Shown: positions 6,913 through 14,287, numbered from the stretch's first letter. The stretch is 29,354 nt of DNA from Candidatus Nealsoniibacteriota bacterium (GCA_016181985.1 JACOYG010000021.1:1-29354), one strand, 5' to 3'. Made by a program: numbers and translations. The notes: a model not told the origin generated them from the letters alone.

Positions 6913-6940
6913 GAAACGCTCTCCTTTCGGAGAGCGTTTC
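6913..6940. terminator. Perfect 12-bp hairpin between template repeat and avd
   Basis: GAAACGCTCTCC (6913-6924) and its exact complement (6929-6940) enclose a 4-nt loop, which on the minus strand reads GAAA, a GNRA tetraloop. It lies 23 bp after the template and 2 bp after the avd stop codon, where the two convergent transcripts meet. The T run is weak on both sides, so it may protect RNA ends as much as terminate. Confidence 0.6.
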
Positions 6941-6942
6941 GT

Positions 6943-7293
6943 TTAACGGTCTTTGGTTGATTTAATCCAGCCGCCGAGCATCCTGCCTATTTCATCCACA
7001 TCTTCTTCAAACAGAATATATTTTTTATTATCGAGAACTCGTGTTTCTTTACAAAGCCTGATGAATACGCGCAAGAAGTTTAATTTGAGACTGCTTTTTT
7101 CTAATACGGGAAGCTTCTCTATTTTAGACAGCTGACTCGCCCATAAAATACTTTCAAGGATGTCTAAAATAAGATTCTCGCATCGTTGCCAGATGGTATA
7201 GCGGTCCTGCTTAGACACGGCATGGCGAAAACTATAAAACTCCTTATAGAGCTCGTAGGTTTTCTTAAAAATTGGTATATCGAATTCATCCAT
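6943..7293 (-). CDS. avd: DGR accessory variability protein (bAvd family)
   Basis: A 116-residue, all-helical protein that matches the four-helix-bundle Avd/23S-rRNA-intervening-sequence family. Its features are the N-terminal DIPIFKKTYELYKEFYSF, the basic DRYTIWQRCENLILDILE, LRVFIRLCKETRVL, and the family ending EIGRMLGGWIKS. In studied DGRs Avd forms a barrel-like pentamer, binds the reverse transcriptase and template RNA, and is needed for cDNA synthesis. Here it is on the strand opposite to the RT and template. Its ATG (7293-7291) is 4 bp from the RT ATG (7298), so both genes lack space for their own promoter or ribosome binding site between them, and no Shine-Dalgarno is visible. Confidence 0.9.
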   Translation of the reverse strand: MDEFDIPIFKKTYELYKEFYSFRHAVSKQDRYTIWQRCENLILDILESILWASQLSKIEKLPVLEKSSLKLNFLRVFIRLCKETRVLDNKKYILFEEDVDEIGRMLGGWIKSTKDR

Positions 7294-7297
7294 AAAT

Positions 7298-8347
7298 ATG
7301 AAAATTTATAAAAACATTTTTAATAAAATCATTTCATTAGAGAATCTGTTTTCGGCGTGGGATAAATTCAAAAGCGACAAGCAGAAAAAACGAGATGTGC
7401 AGCAATTCGAATGGCGGCTTGAAGAAAACATATTTCAGCTTCGCAGGGATTTGAAATATCGCAGGTATAAACACGGATCTTACGCCTCGTTTTACCTACA
7501 TGACCCTAAGCAGCGGCATATTCACAAAGCCATTGTCCGAGATCGCATACTTCATCACGCCGTTTTCAGCGTACTCAATCCAATCTTTGAACAAACATTT
7601 ATCTCCAATTCGCTTTCCTGTCGCATTGATAAAGGAACGCATAAGGGGATAGATATTCTAGATAAAACATTAAGACAGATAAGCGGCAATAATTTTAAGC
7701 CATGTTTCGCTCTCAAATGCGACATCAAGAAATTCTTTGGAACGGTCGACCACTCTATTCTATTAAGCATCGTCCATAAACGAATAAAAGACGCTGACAC
7801 TATGCGGCTTTTGGAAGAAATCGTTGAAAGTTTTTCTTCGCAATACTCCACCATTTTTAGCAAAAAGGGTTTACCTATTGGCAATCTGACGTCCCAGTTA
7901 TTTGCCAATATATACCTTAATGAGTTCGACCAATTTGTTAAACAAAAATTAAAAATAAAACCTTATATTCGCTACACCGATGATTTTGTAATTGTGGCTG
8001 AAGATAAACTATATCTGGAAAATCTTATTGAATCTATTCGCTCTTTTCTTTCGGATAAACTTGCTCTCGAACTGCATCCCAAGAAAGTTACAATCCGTAA
8101 ATTCCATCAAGGTATAGATTTCCTTGGCTACATTGTTTTACCGCACCATCGGCTTTTGCGGACTGAAACAAAGCAGAGGATATTCAAAAAACTGGCGAAA
8201 CGGATTGGGGAATATAAGAATGGTGCGATAAATAAACAAACTCTGGAACAATCATTGCAATCCTATCTTGGCGTCTTTTCTCATGCGAATGCTTATGAAC
8301 TTAGTAATGAGCTTAAAAATCAATTTTGGTTTTGGCTTAACGAATAA
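7298..8347 (+). CDS. DGR reverse transcriptase
   Basis: The enzyme copies the template RNA into cDNA with errors at adenines. In 349 residues it has the RT motifs in order: CDIKKFFGTVDHSIL (141-155) with the first catalytic Asp, GLPIGNLTSQLFANIYLNE (from 191) with the LTSQ form of motif 4 that is typical of DGR enzymes, YTDD (226-229) with the catalytic Asp pair, and HQGIDFLGY (270-278). There is no maturase domain or endonuclease and no group II intron RNA nearby, which rules out an intron RT. Length fits DGR RTs (usually 300-400). It has no clear ribosome binding site and starts 4 bp from the divergent avd start; its promoter must lie inside avd or upstream at the template. Confidence 0.95.
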   Translation: MKIYKNIFNKIISLENLFSAWDKFKSDKQKKRDVQQFEWRLEENIFQLRRDLKYRRYKHGSYASFYLHDPKQRHIHKAIVRDRILHHAVFSVLNPIFEQTFISNSLSCRIDKGTHKGIDILDKTLRQISGNNFKPCFALKCDIKKFFGTVDHSILLSIVHKRIKDADTMRLLEEIVESFSSQYSTIFSKKGLPIGNLTSQLFANIYLNEFDQFVKQKLKIKPYIRYTDDFVIVAEDKLYLENLIESIRSFLSDKLALELHPKKVTIRKFHQGIDFLGYIVLPHHRLLRTETKQRIFKKLAKRIGEYKNGAINKQTLEQSLQSYLGVFSHANAYELSNELKNQFWFWLNE

Positions 8348-8375
8348 AATAAAAACGCCGCTTTGTTGTGGCGTT
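8342..8375 (-). terminator. Terminator of the ftsA-ftsZ transcript, also facing the RT gene
   Basis: AACGCC (8354-8359) and GGCGTT (8370-8375) form a 6-bp stem. Read on the minus strand it runs into TTTTATTTTATT, so it would end the ftsA-ftsZ transcript just before it enters the RT gene. On the plus strand no T run follows. Confidence 0.55.
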
Positions 8376-8460
8376 ACTAAGTTTAAGAAATACCAAAATT
8401 TATCTTACAAGGGAGCGATTCCGAGAGAGAGAGAGAGGATTTAAACATTTTCATAATTTT

Positions 8461-9396
8461 TTATTTCTTCTCAAAGCCGGTGGCGATGACAGTGACTTTC
8501 ATTTCGTCTTTTTGGAGGCGCTTGTCGTTGGCCGCTCCGAAGATGATTTTTGACCTGGGATCGGCTGTCTTAGTGATGATCTTAGCAACTTCGTTGATTT
8601 CGTTTAAACTTAAATTACCTCCGCCCGAAACATTAAATAAAATTCCCTTGGCCCCTTTAATGGAAAAATCCAATAAAGGAGAATTGATCGCCAAATTAGC
8701 CGCTATTTCCGCCTTATTTTCTCCGCGGGAAAGCCCTTGTCCGAAGAAGGCGGGTCCGGAATCGCGCATGATTGTTTTAACATCGGAAAAATCAACGTTA
8801 ACTACGCCCGACATGGTAATTAAGTCGGTTATTCCCTGGACGGCTTGGCGCAACACCTCATCGCAAGACCAAAATGCGGAAATCAAAGTGGCTTTTTTAT
8901 CGCCTTGCGTAAGAATTTTATCGTTGGGAATTACCAAAAGGGTGTCTATTTTCTGGCCCAAAACCTCCAATCCTTCTTTCGCTAATTGATTTCTATATGA
9001 ACCCTCGAAAGAAAAGGGCAAAGTAACTACACCCACCACCAAAGCTCCCAAACTTTTGGCTATTTCCGCTACAACAGGAGCCGCTCCGGTTCCCGTGCCG
9101 CCGCCAAGCCCCGCAGTCACAAAAACCATATCTTGACCTCTTAAAAGCTGAATAATTTCTTCTTTGTTTTCTTCGGCCGCCAATCTGCCGACTTCCGGAT
9201 TCATGCCGGCGCCCAAACCTTTTGTCAAATTTCTGCCAATGCGCAATTTTTGATTGGCCCTGGCTTTTTGCAGGTCCTGAGCATCGCAATTTATAACCGC
9301 CAATTCCACCCCCTGCATTTTACAGGCGGCCATACGGGAAACGGCATTGGAACCGGCTCCTCCCACTCCCACCACTTTAATTTTGGTATTTAACAT
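8461..9396 (-). CDS. ftsZ: Cell division GTPase FtsZ, without C-terminal tail
   Basis: FtsZ polymerises into the division ring at midcell. The 311 residues contain the N-terminal [10 protein letters not shown], the tubulin signature [10 protein letters not shown] (about 98-107), [11 protein letters not shown] of the T7 loop and the C-terminal fold ending [11 protein letters not shown]. The protein stops right after the globular domain. The flexible linker and the conserved C-terminal peptide, which in other bacteria binds FtsA and ZipA, are missing (usual length 350-400). The displaced 3' copy at 5448 also ends at the same point, so the short form is not caused by the insertion. ftsA lies 17 bp upstream on the same strand. 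Confidence 0.95.
   Translation of the reverse strand: MLNTKIKVVGVGGAGSNAVSRMAACKMQGVELAVINCDAQDLQKARANQKLRIGRNLTKGLGAGMNPEVGRLAAEENKEEIIQLLRGQDMVFVTAGLGGGTGTGAAPVVAEIAKSLGALVVGVVTLPFSFEGSYRNQLAKEGLEVLGQKIDTLLVIPNDKILTQGDKKATLISAFWSCDEVLRQAVQGITDLITMSGVVNVDFSDVKTIMRDSGPAFFGQGLSRGENKAEIAANLAINSPLLDFSIKGAKGILFNVSGGGNLSLNEINEVAKIITKTADPRSKIIFGAANDKRLQKDEMKVTVIATGFEKK
8471..8541. repeat. 71-bp direct repeat, copy within ftsZ
   Basis: The 3' end of the intact ftsZ repeats 5461-5531 with one mismatch in 71 positions. The two copies are 3010 bp apart and enclose the DGR. The match stops abruptly at both ends. Confidence 0.95.
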
Positions 9397-9413
9397 ATAG
9401 TCTTAAATTTAGT

Positions 9414-10637
9414 TTAGGGAATAAAAAAACTAAATACTTTTTTAATTTTCCCGCCTACCCCGCCATGAAAAATAGGAAGCATTCTGTTATTATTTTCCGA
9501 ATCAGCCCCTTCTAAAACGAGCCCGGCAGCGGCGCTTAGCGTAGGATCTCTGTCTAAACCCGTTATCCCTTCGGGCAAGCCGATTCGGATCGGCAGTTTC
9601 GTCTCTTTTTTAGCAAAGTCAACAATTTTGGGCAGCATGGATCCTCCGCCGGTTAAAACTATTCCTGCCGGCAAAACGCTTTTTGGCGAAACTTTTTTAA
9701 TTTCTTGCGCAGCCATTCCTAGTATTTCGGAAACCCTAGCCCCGATAATTTTTGCCAGCATCTTGCGGGTGAAAATTAACGGCTCTCCGTTTCCCTGCTG
9801 GCTGACTTGAGAAATTTTCTCTTTTTTGCCGCCGCCGCTTGAAATGCAGGATCCGAATTCCCTTTTTACGCGCTCGGCGGTTTCTTGATCTGTTTTTAAG
9901 CCGATGGCTATATCATTGGTGATCAATTCCGAGCCCACCGGGAAAACAGCCACATGAACCAAATCGCCTTCCTCATAAATCGCCATATCTGTGGTGCCGG
10001 CCCCGATGTCTAAAATGCAAACACCAAGCTCTTTTTGCTGAGGAGTTAAAACCGCCGCGGCGGAGGCCAAAATCGAAGGAACAACATCAGAAATCTGAAC
10101 GCCGCCATCTACTACCGCCGCGGTCAAATTTTTTACAAAAGGCGAAAAAGCGCAAAGAGCTATAATTTTAACTTCCAATTTCAAGCCGTGCATATTCAAA
10201 GGATCCTTGACTTGCCCCTGGCTATCAACGATAAATTCCCTTGGAAAAATACTTAAAATTTCTTTATTTAACGGCAAAGGAAAGGTCCTGGCGGTTTGAA
10301 TCACCCTGTCTTTGTCTTCTTCGGAAATTCTTTGGTCGGCTCTTGAAACAACTATGGAGCCGTGCGAAGGAGTTGTAAAAATATGGCTGCCGCCGACATT
10401 GGTAAAAACATCTTCGATTTTCTGGCCGATTTCCTGCTGAAGCTGAGATAAAACTTCGGAAATTCTTTTTGAAACCTCTTCGGTTTTTACAACTATTCCT
10501 TTTCTCACCCCGAAAGAAGGACATCGGATCTGACCCAAAAATTCCAATGTTTTATTATCGGAATTTTTCAATACCGCCAAAGCCTTAATTTCACTTGTCC
10601 CAATATCGAGCCCCGTGATAATGCGATTTTTAGGCAT
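9414..10637 (-). CDS. ftsA: Cell division protein FtsA
   Basis: An actin-like ATPase that tethers FtsZ filaments to the membrane. In 407 residues it has the phosphate-1 loop GLDIGTSEIKALAV (9-22), the phosphate-2 loop CILDIGAGTTDMAIY (about 209-223) and the adenosine motif LTGGGSMLPKIV (about 328-339), with the FtsA-specific SHS2 (1C) region between the first two. The extreme C-terminus KIKKVFSFFIP is a short amphipathic, basic/aromatic segment, as expected for the membrane-targeting helix. Start at ATG 10637 puts the first loop at the normal place. AT-rich sequence with TAATAT lies just before the start. It is cotranscribed with ftsZ. How it binds an FtsZ that lacks the usual tail is an open question. 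Confidence 0.94.
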   Translation of the reverse strand: MPKNRIITGLDIGTSEIKALAVLKNSDNKTLEFLGQIRCPSFGVRKGIVVKTEEVSKRISEVLSQLQQEIGQKIEDVFTNVGGSHIFTTPSHGSIVVSRADQRISEEDKDRVIQTARTFPLPLNKEILSIFPREFIVDSQGQVKDPLNMHGLKLEVKIIALCAFSPFVKNLTAAVVDGGVQISDVVPSILASAAAVLTPQQKELGVCILDIGAGTTDMAIYEEGDLVHVAVFPVGSELITNDIAIGLKTDQETAERVKREFGSCISSGGGKKEKISQVSQQGNGEPLIFTRKMLAKIIGARVSEILGMAAQEIKKVSPKSVLPAGIVLTGGGSMLPKIVDFAKKETKLPIRIGLPEGITGLDRDPTLSAAAGLVLEGADSENNNRMLPIFHGGVGGKIKKVFSFFIP

Positions 10638-10712
10638 TGTATTAATATATTACTCCAAAAACCAAAAAATGGAAAGAGAATTAAAAAATACATCGGCTAT
10701 TTTCTTCCCGAC

Positions 10713-11066
10713 TCATATTATCCTGATTTTTCCTTCTTGAAAAACGACTAATCTGTTTTTGATTCTGTCGATTTTTATTCCTTTCAAAAACGGAATGAGA
10801 TAAAAAATCACATTTTGAGGTGATTGATTTTTCAATCTCAATAAAATAACCCCGCCATGAAGCTGGTAGGGCTGATGAATCAAACTTCCGAAATCCTTAT
10901 CGTGAGTGATAATAATTCTTTTTTCTTCTCGGGCTAATTTCAAAATTCTTTCATCTGAAATTCCAAAAAGTTTTTTCTCATAAATGCTCGAAACATTAAA
11001 TTTCTCTTTTCTTAAAGCTTCTACTACCCGATAGGCCACATTTTCATCGGCCAAAAATTTAAGCAT
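10713..11066 (-). CDS. DUF5615 family PIN-like protein, probable toxin of a toxin-antitoxin pair
   Basis: A 117-residue protein with the DUF5615 (Mut7-C/PIN-like) pattern. It starts MLKFLADENVAYRVVEALR, with conserved Asp and Glu near residues 7-8, and has EEKRIIITHDKDFG (about 47-60) with the ITHDKDF motif. These acidic residues form a putative nuclease site like that of VapC toxins. It lies 3 nt after the DUF433 gene, and the DUF433/DUF5615 arrangement is a widespread toxin-antitoxin-like cassette. The cellular target is unknown. The pair sits between the ftsA-ftsZ and yqeY-rpsU operons. Confidence 0.8.
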   Translation of the reverse strand: MLKFLADENVAYRVVEALRKEKFNVSSIYEKKLFGISDERILKLAREEKRIIITHDKDFGSLIHQPYQLHGGVILLRLKNQSPQNVIFYLIPFLKGIKIDRIKNRLVVFQEGKIRII

Positions 11067-11069
11067 ATA

Positions 11070-11288
11070 TTAAGCAAAAACGAGCTCTTCCCTTTTTACT
11101 GTTTTTGCTGCATAGTCTAAAACGGCCAAAATATCATTTTTGGTCAATTGGGGATATTCTTTCACAATTCCTTCCGGAGTCATCCCGGAAGCTAAAAGTT
11201 CCAAAATAAACTCAACGGAAATCCTTGTTCCTTTAATTATCGGTTTCCCGCCGAAAATTTTAGGATTATGAGTTATTGGGTTGTCCAT
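11070..11288 (-). CDS. DUF433 family protein, probable antitoxin
   Basis: A 72-residue protein with the DUF433 signature: GGKPIIKGTRISVEFILELL followed by a short helix-turn-helix-like segment (GMTPEGIVKEYPQLTKNDI) that would bind operator DNA. These proteins are typically encoded directly upstream of a DUF5615 toxin, as here. The ATG at 11288 is followed by the usual short N-terminal stretch. If it acts like other antitoxins it neutralises the DUF5615 protein and represses the shared promoter; no operator can be pointed out. Confidence 0.82.
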   Translation of the reverse strand: MDNPITHNPKIFGGKPIIKGTRISVEFILELLASGMTPEGIVKEYPQLTKNDILAVLDYAAKTVKREELVFA

Positions 11289-11377
11289 ATTTCTAATAAT
11301 AACAAACTAAAATTAAAAAATCAATCCTTACTCCAAAAAACCGAAAAGCGGAGGTGATTTGGTTGGTTTGTGTAATT

Positions 11378-11845
11378 TTAGCTTAATGATTCTTTGACAA
11401 TTTTGGAAACCAGCGAGCCGTCGGCTTTGCCTTTTGTTTTAGACATTAATTCGGCCATGACTTTGCCCATGTCTTTCTGATCTTTGGCGCTGGTTTTGAC
11501 GATGGCCGCTTTAACTAATTTTCTGATTTCTTCTTCCGATAATTGATCGGGCAGATATTTTTGCAAAATCTCCATTTCCTCTTTTTCTTTTTTTGCCAAT
11601 TCCGGCCTGCCGCCTTTTTGATACAGCTCAATCGCCTCTTTCCTTTTCTTGGATTCAGAGGAAATCACATCAGTTATTTCCTCGTCGGTCAATGAAATAT
11701 CTTCAGCTTTGCCGGATTTATATCTTTTATCTTTTTCTTTATTTAAAATAGATGAGGAAAGCAAACGCAAAACGGAAGTTTTTAATTCTTCCTTTGATTT
11801 TAAAGCCTCGTTCAAATCTTGATGGATTTTTTCTTTAAGGCTCAT
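11378..11845 (-). CDS. YqeY/GatB-like domain protein
   Basis: A 155-residue protein that matches the YqeY family across its full length: SLKEKIHQDLNEALKSK at the start, ITDVISSESKKRKEAIELY in the middle, LQKYLPDQLSEEEI and the C-terminal DMGKVMAELMSKTKGKADGS. The family shares its C-terminal helical domain with the tail of GatB (amidotransferase), and a role with tRNA has been suggested but not established. It is the last gene of the lepB-hisS-HIT-rpsU operon. The rpsU-yqeY neighbourhood is common in bacteria. The gap to rpsU is 26 bp. Confidence 0.88.
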   Translation of the reverse strand: MSLKEKIHQDLNEALKSKEELKTSVLRLLSSSILNKEKDKRYKSGKAEDISLTDEEITDVISSESKKRKEAIELYQKGGRPELAKKEKEEMEILQKYLPDQLSEEEIRKLVKAAIVKTSAKDQKDMGKVMAELMSKTKGKADGSLVSKIVKESLS

Positions 11846-11871
11846 AATAATTTAGGGTATGCGACTATCCC

Positions 11872-12105
11872 TTATCGCCGTTTTTCTTTTTCCGGCAGTT
11901 TTCCCAACTTTCTCAGTTTTTCGTATTCTTTTTTGGTCTCTTCGCGCCTTATGGCGGCTTTTTTTCTGGCCAGCTTGCTTTTCGTTCTCTGATTGAATTG
12001 GCGTTTTCTCGCCCCAAACAAAACTCCGCTTTGCTGCATTCCTCTGGTAAAGCGCCTGACTAACGACTGAGACGATTCTGTTGGTTGTTTTTTAACTTCT
12101 AACAT
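11872..12105 (-). CDS. rpsU: 30S ribosomal protein bS21
   Basis: A 77-residue, strongly basic protein with the bS21 pattern: the N-terminal MLEVKKQPTESSQSLVRRF, the central FNQRTKSKLARKKAAIRREE and a lysine/arginine-rich end. bS21 binds the small subunit near the 3' end of 16S rRNA and helps start-site selection. It begins 1 nt after the HIT gene stop, so translation is probably coupled. It is slightly longer than E. coli bS21 (71). Confidence 0.93.
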   Translation of the reverse strand: MLEVKKQPTESSQSLVRRFTRGMQQSGVLFGARKRQFNQRTKSKLARKKAAIRREETKKEYEKLRKLGKLPEKEKRR

Positions 12106-12106
12106 T

Positions 12107-12442
12107 TTATTCCCAGGTTAATTTTTTTCCTCCTATTAAATGCAAATGAAGGTGGTCGACCGCCTGTCCGGCATTTTTTCCGACATTAAAACTTAATCTA
12201 TAGCCCGATTCTAAAACTCCCTGAAGCTTGGCAACTTTTTTAGCCGCTAAAAATAACTCTCCGATTAATTCTTTATCTCCGGGTCCAATATGTTCGATTG
12301 TTTCAATATGCTTTTTGGGAATTATTAAAATATGAACCGGCGCTATAGGGTGGATATCCTTAAACGCAAGGAATTTGTCGTCCTCGTAAACTACTTCCGA
12401 AGATAACTCTTTTTTAATAATTTTGCAAAAAAGACAATCCAT
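12107..12442 (-). CDS. HIT family nucleotide-binding hydrolase
   Basis: A 111-residue HIT protein with the zinc-type N-terminus CLFC (3-6) and the histidine triad HLHLHLIGG (97-105). HIT proteins hydrolyse purine nucleoside phosphoramidates or related dinucleotides in the cytosol. Its start codon overlaps the stop of hisS by 1 nt and rpsU follows after 1 nt, so it is embedded in a tightly coupled operon. Next to a tRNA synthetase a role in clearing aminoacyl-adenylates is possible but not shown. Confidence 0.92.
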   Translation of the reverse strand: MDCLFCKIIKKELSSEVVYEDDKFLAFKDIHPIAPVHILIIPKKHIETIEHIGPGDKELIGELFLAAKKVAKLQGVLESGYRLSFNVGKNAGQAVDHLHLHLIGGKKLTWE

Positions 12443-13722
12443 TATTTTCCCAATCTCTTCTTTATTTCGCTTACTACTTTATCCATTTTTATCGTATCCT
12501 GCCTGCCTGTTCTCATATCCCTCACAATAACTGATTCTTCTAAGGCCTCTTTTTGTCCCAAAATAAGGGCATAAATGGCTCCTACTTTATCGGCGGCTCT
12601 TAGTTGGGTTTTTAAAGAGTCCTTGCCTAAAGATTCGGCAATAGGAATATTGGCCTTTCTGAAATCCTCTGAAAGTTTCAAACTTTTTCTTTTTGCCAGC
12701 TCGCCCAACTGCGCCAAAAAAATATTCTTTTGAGCCGGATTTATATCTTTTGATCTTTCCTTGAGAATCTGAACCAATCTTTCTACTCCGGCGGCCCCGC
12801 CTGCGGCGGGCGTATCTTTGCCGCTCAAAATCTTTATTAAAGCGTCGAATCGGCCGCCGCCGACCAAAGCTCCGAGATTTTTGCCGGCGTCGGTATCTTC
12901 AAAAAATTCAAAAACTGTTTTTGTGTAGTAATCAAGCCCCCTAACCAAATACGGATTAAGCCTGTAGGGCAATTCGATTTCGTCCAAAAATTCCAAAACT
13001 TGCTTAAAGTGCGTTTTGCATCCTTCGCAAAGATGATCAATGAGCTGGGGAGCTTGAGCTTTTACCGGCTGGCATTTTTCTTCTTTGCAATCAAGAACCC
13101 TCAATGGATTTTCCCTTATTCTTCGGCGGCAGTCCGAGCAAAGAGAATTCTCCCGGGCCTTTAAATAATTGGTTAACAATTTTTTATAGTAAGGCCGGCA
13201 TTGGTTGTCCCCGATGCTGTTTATTTCTATGACAATATTTTTGAATTTAAGCTCTTTAAGAATATTGTAAAAAATCTGTATAATCTGAGCGTCAATTACC
13301 GAGCTTCCTTCGCCAAATGCTTCAAAATCAATTTGGTGAAACTGGCGGAAACGGCCGAGCTGCGGCCTCTCGTATCGGAAGAGCGGCCCATAAGTAAAAA
13401 GTTTGACCGGCTGGGGCATATTAAACATTCCGTGCTCAATGTAGGCCCTAGAAACGGCAGCCGTAAATTCCGGACGTAACGCCAAATAGTCTCCTCCTCT
13501 CGTCTTAAAAGTGTACATTTGCTTTTCAATCAGGTCGGTAGTCAACCCGACGCCTCTGGAAAAAAGCTCGGCGTCTTCAACAATCGGAGTGTCTATTTTT
13601 TGAAAACCGTAAAAATCGGCCATCTTCGATGCCGTATCGTAAATTTTTTGATAAAATTGCTCGTCTTCGGGCAAAATGTCGTGCATACCGGAAGGCGCCT
13701 GTAATTTTGATTTTTTATCCAT
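12442..13722 (-). CDS. hisS: Histidyl-tRNA synthetase
   Basis: Charges tRNA-His with histidine. The 426 residues have the class II motif 2 FRYERPQLGRFRQFHQIDFE, the histidine-binding signature LVRGLDYYTKTVFEF and the motif 3 region TPAAGGAAGVERLV. The C-terminal anticodon-binding domain starts at about residue 325. The length is normal. Within motif 3 a G+C-rich palindrome (CCCGCCTGCGGCGGG, 12795-12809) is present, but it adds no residues compared with the usual alignment. lepB ends 3 bp upstream and the HIT gene overlaps by 1 nt. Confidence 0.95.
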   Translation of the reverse strand: MDKKSKLQAPSGMHDILPEDEQFYQKIYDTASKMADFYGFQKIDTPIVEDAELFSRGVGLTTDLIEKQMYTFKTRGGDYLALRPEFTAAVSRAYIEHGMFNMPQPVKLFTYGPLFRYERPQLGRFRQFHQIDFEAFGEGSSVIDAQIIQIFYNILKELKFKNIVIEINSIGDNQCRPYYKKLLTNYLKARENSLCSDCRRRIRENPLRVLDCKEEKCQPVKAQAPQLIDHLCEGCKTHFKQVLEFLDEIELPYRLNPYLVRGLDYYTKTVFEFFEDTDAGKNLGALVGGGRFDALIKILSGKDTPAAGGAAGVERLVQILKERSKDINPAQKNIFLAQLGELAKRKSLKLSEDFRKANIPIAESLGKDSLKTQLRAADKVGAIYALILGQKEALEESVIVRDMRTGRQDTIKMDKVVSEIKKRLGK

Positions 13723-13725
13723 AAT

Positions 13726-14274
13726 TTAGTAAGCCGGGGTTCCGACCATGGCCAAGGCGGCAAATGGCCAAACTCTTAAAAATACTTTACCGATAATATC
13801 TTCTTTTGGAAGCAAGCCCCAGCTTCTGGAATCAGAAGAAAAGCTGCGATTGTCTCCTAAAACGAAATATTCCGAGCTCGAAAGCTGAAATCTGGCATTG
13901 CCCGCAGTAATAGTGGAATTCGGAAGATAGTTTAATTCATCTAAAATCTGGGGAACGCCGTTTGAATTATAAATATCAACCTTGCCATCGTGCACTTCTA
14001 CAGTTTCTCCAGGAAGACCGATGATTCTTTTGATATAGCGCTGCGTGGGATTTAACGGATACTTAAAAACAACCACCTCGCCTCTTTGGGGATTTCTTAA
14101 TCTGTAAGAAATCTCGTCAATAATCAAGTAGTTGCCATTTTGGAAATTCGGCTCCATTGATTGCCCCCTGACAAAAAACGGCTGAAAAATAAAATACCGG
14201 ATAGGCATCACTATCAGCAAAGCAATAATAATTATTTTTGATATTTCCCAAAAAAAGAGAAAGATGTTTTTCAT
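13726..14274 (-). CDS. lepB: Signal peptidase I
   Basis: A membrane-bound serine protease that cleaves signal peptides on the outer face of the cytoplasmic membrane. In 182 residues it has one N-terminal transmembrane segment (about 8-30), the catalytic serine in RGQSMEPN (Ser39), the general base lysine in RYIKRIIGLPGE (Lys82) and the conserved LGDNRSFSSDSR box near 140. ATG at 14274 gives the expected short cytoplasmic end. It is the first gene of the operon that continues with hisS, HIT, rpsU and yqeY, and it is divergent from pth across a 42-bp gap. Confidence 0.95.
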   Translation of the reverse strand: MKNIFLFFWEISKIIIIALLIVMPIRYFIFQPFFVRGQSMEPNFQNGNYLIIDEISYRLRNPQRGEVVVFKYPLNPTQRYIKRIIGLPGETVEVHDGKVDIYNSNGVPQILDELNYLPNSTITAGNARFQLSSSEYFVLGDNRSFSSDSRSWGLLPKEDIIGKVFLRVWPFAALAMVGTPAY

Positions 14275-14287
14275 AAATACTTTTACT

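Larger units (their letters stand above)
5461..8541. mobile_element. DGR island bracketed by a 71-bp direct repeat of the ftsZ 3' end
   Basis: Between the two copies of the ftsZ 3' end (5461-5531 and 8471-8541) lie about 2.9 kb containing only DGR parts: target gene, variable repeat, template repeat, avd and reverse transcriptase. The target gene is visibly richer in G+C than its neighbours (many GCC, GTC, GAC and CTC codons). The repeat arrangement resembles an element that entered at a gene 3' end and restored the gene with its own copy, as integrative elements do at tRNA genes. No integrase or transposase is present inside, so how it arrived is not known. The single mismatch suggests the event is recent. 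Confidence 0.7.

Noticed and set aside
6751..6965. Two short open frames over the template repeat
   Set aside because: They follow from the template being homologous to coding DNA. There is no ribosome binding site or independent coding signal, and the region is explained as the DGR donor.
7298..8347. Reverse transcriptase as part of a group II intron or retron
   Set aside because: No maturase or endonuclease domain and no intron RNA ends or retron msr/msd; the LTSQ motif, avd and template/variable pair fit a DGR.
8423..8438. GA dinucleotide run
   Set aside because: A short simple repeat in the gap between the RT and ftsZ genes, with no evident role.
10051..10062. Palindrome CCGCCGCGGCGG in ftsA
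   Set aside because: It falls on a run of Ala codons in a normally conserved segment; no insertion is seen.
12795..12809. Palindrome CCCGCCTGCGGCGGG in hisS as an inserted element
   Set aside because: The encoded TPAAGGAAGVERL aligns with motif 3 of other HisRS without extra residues, so it can be chance from Gly/Ala codons.
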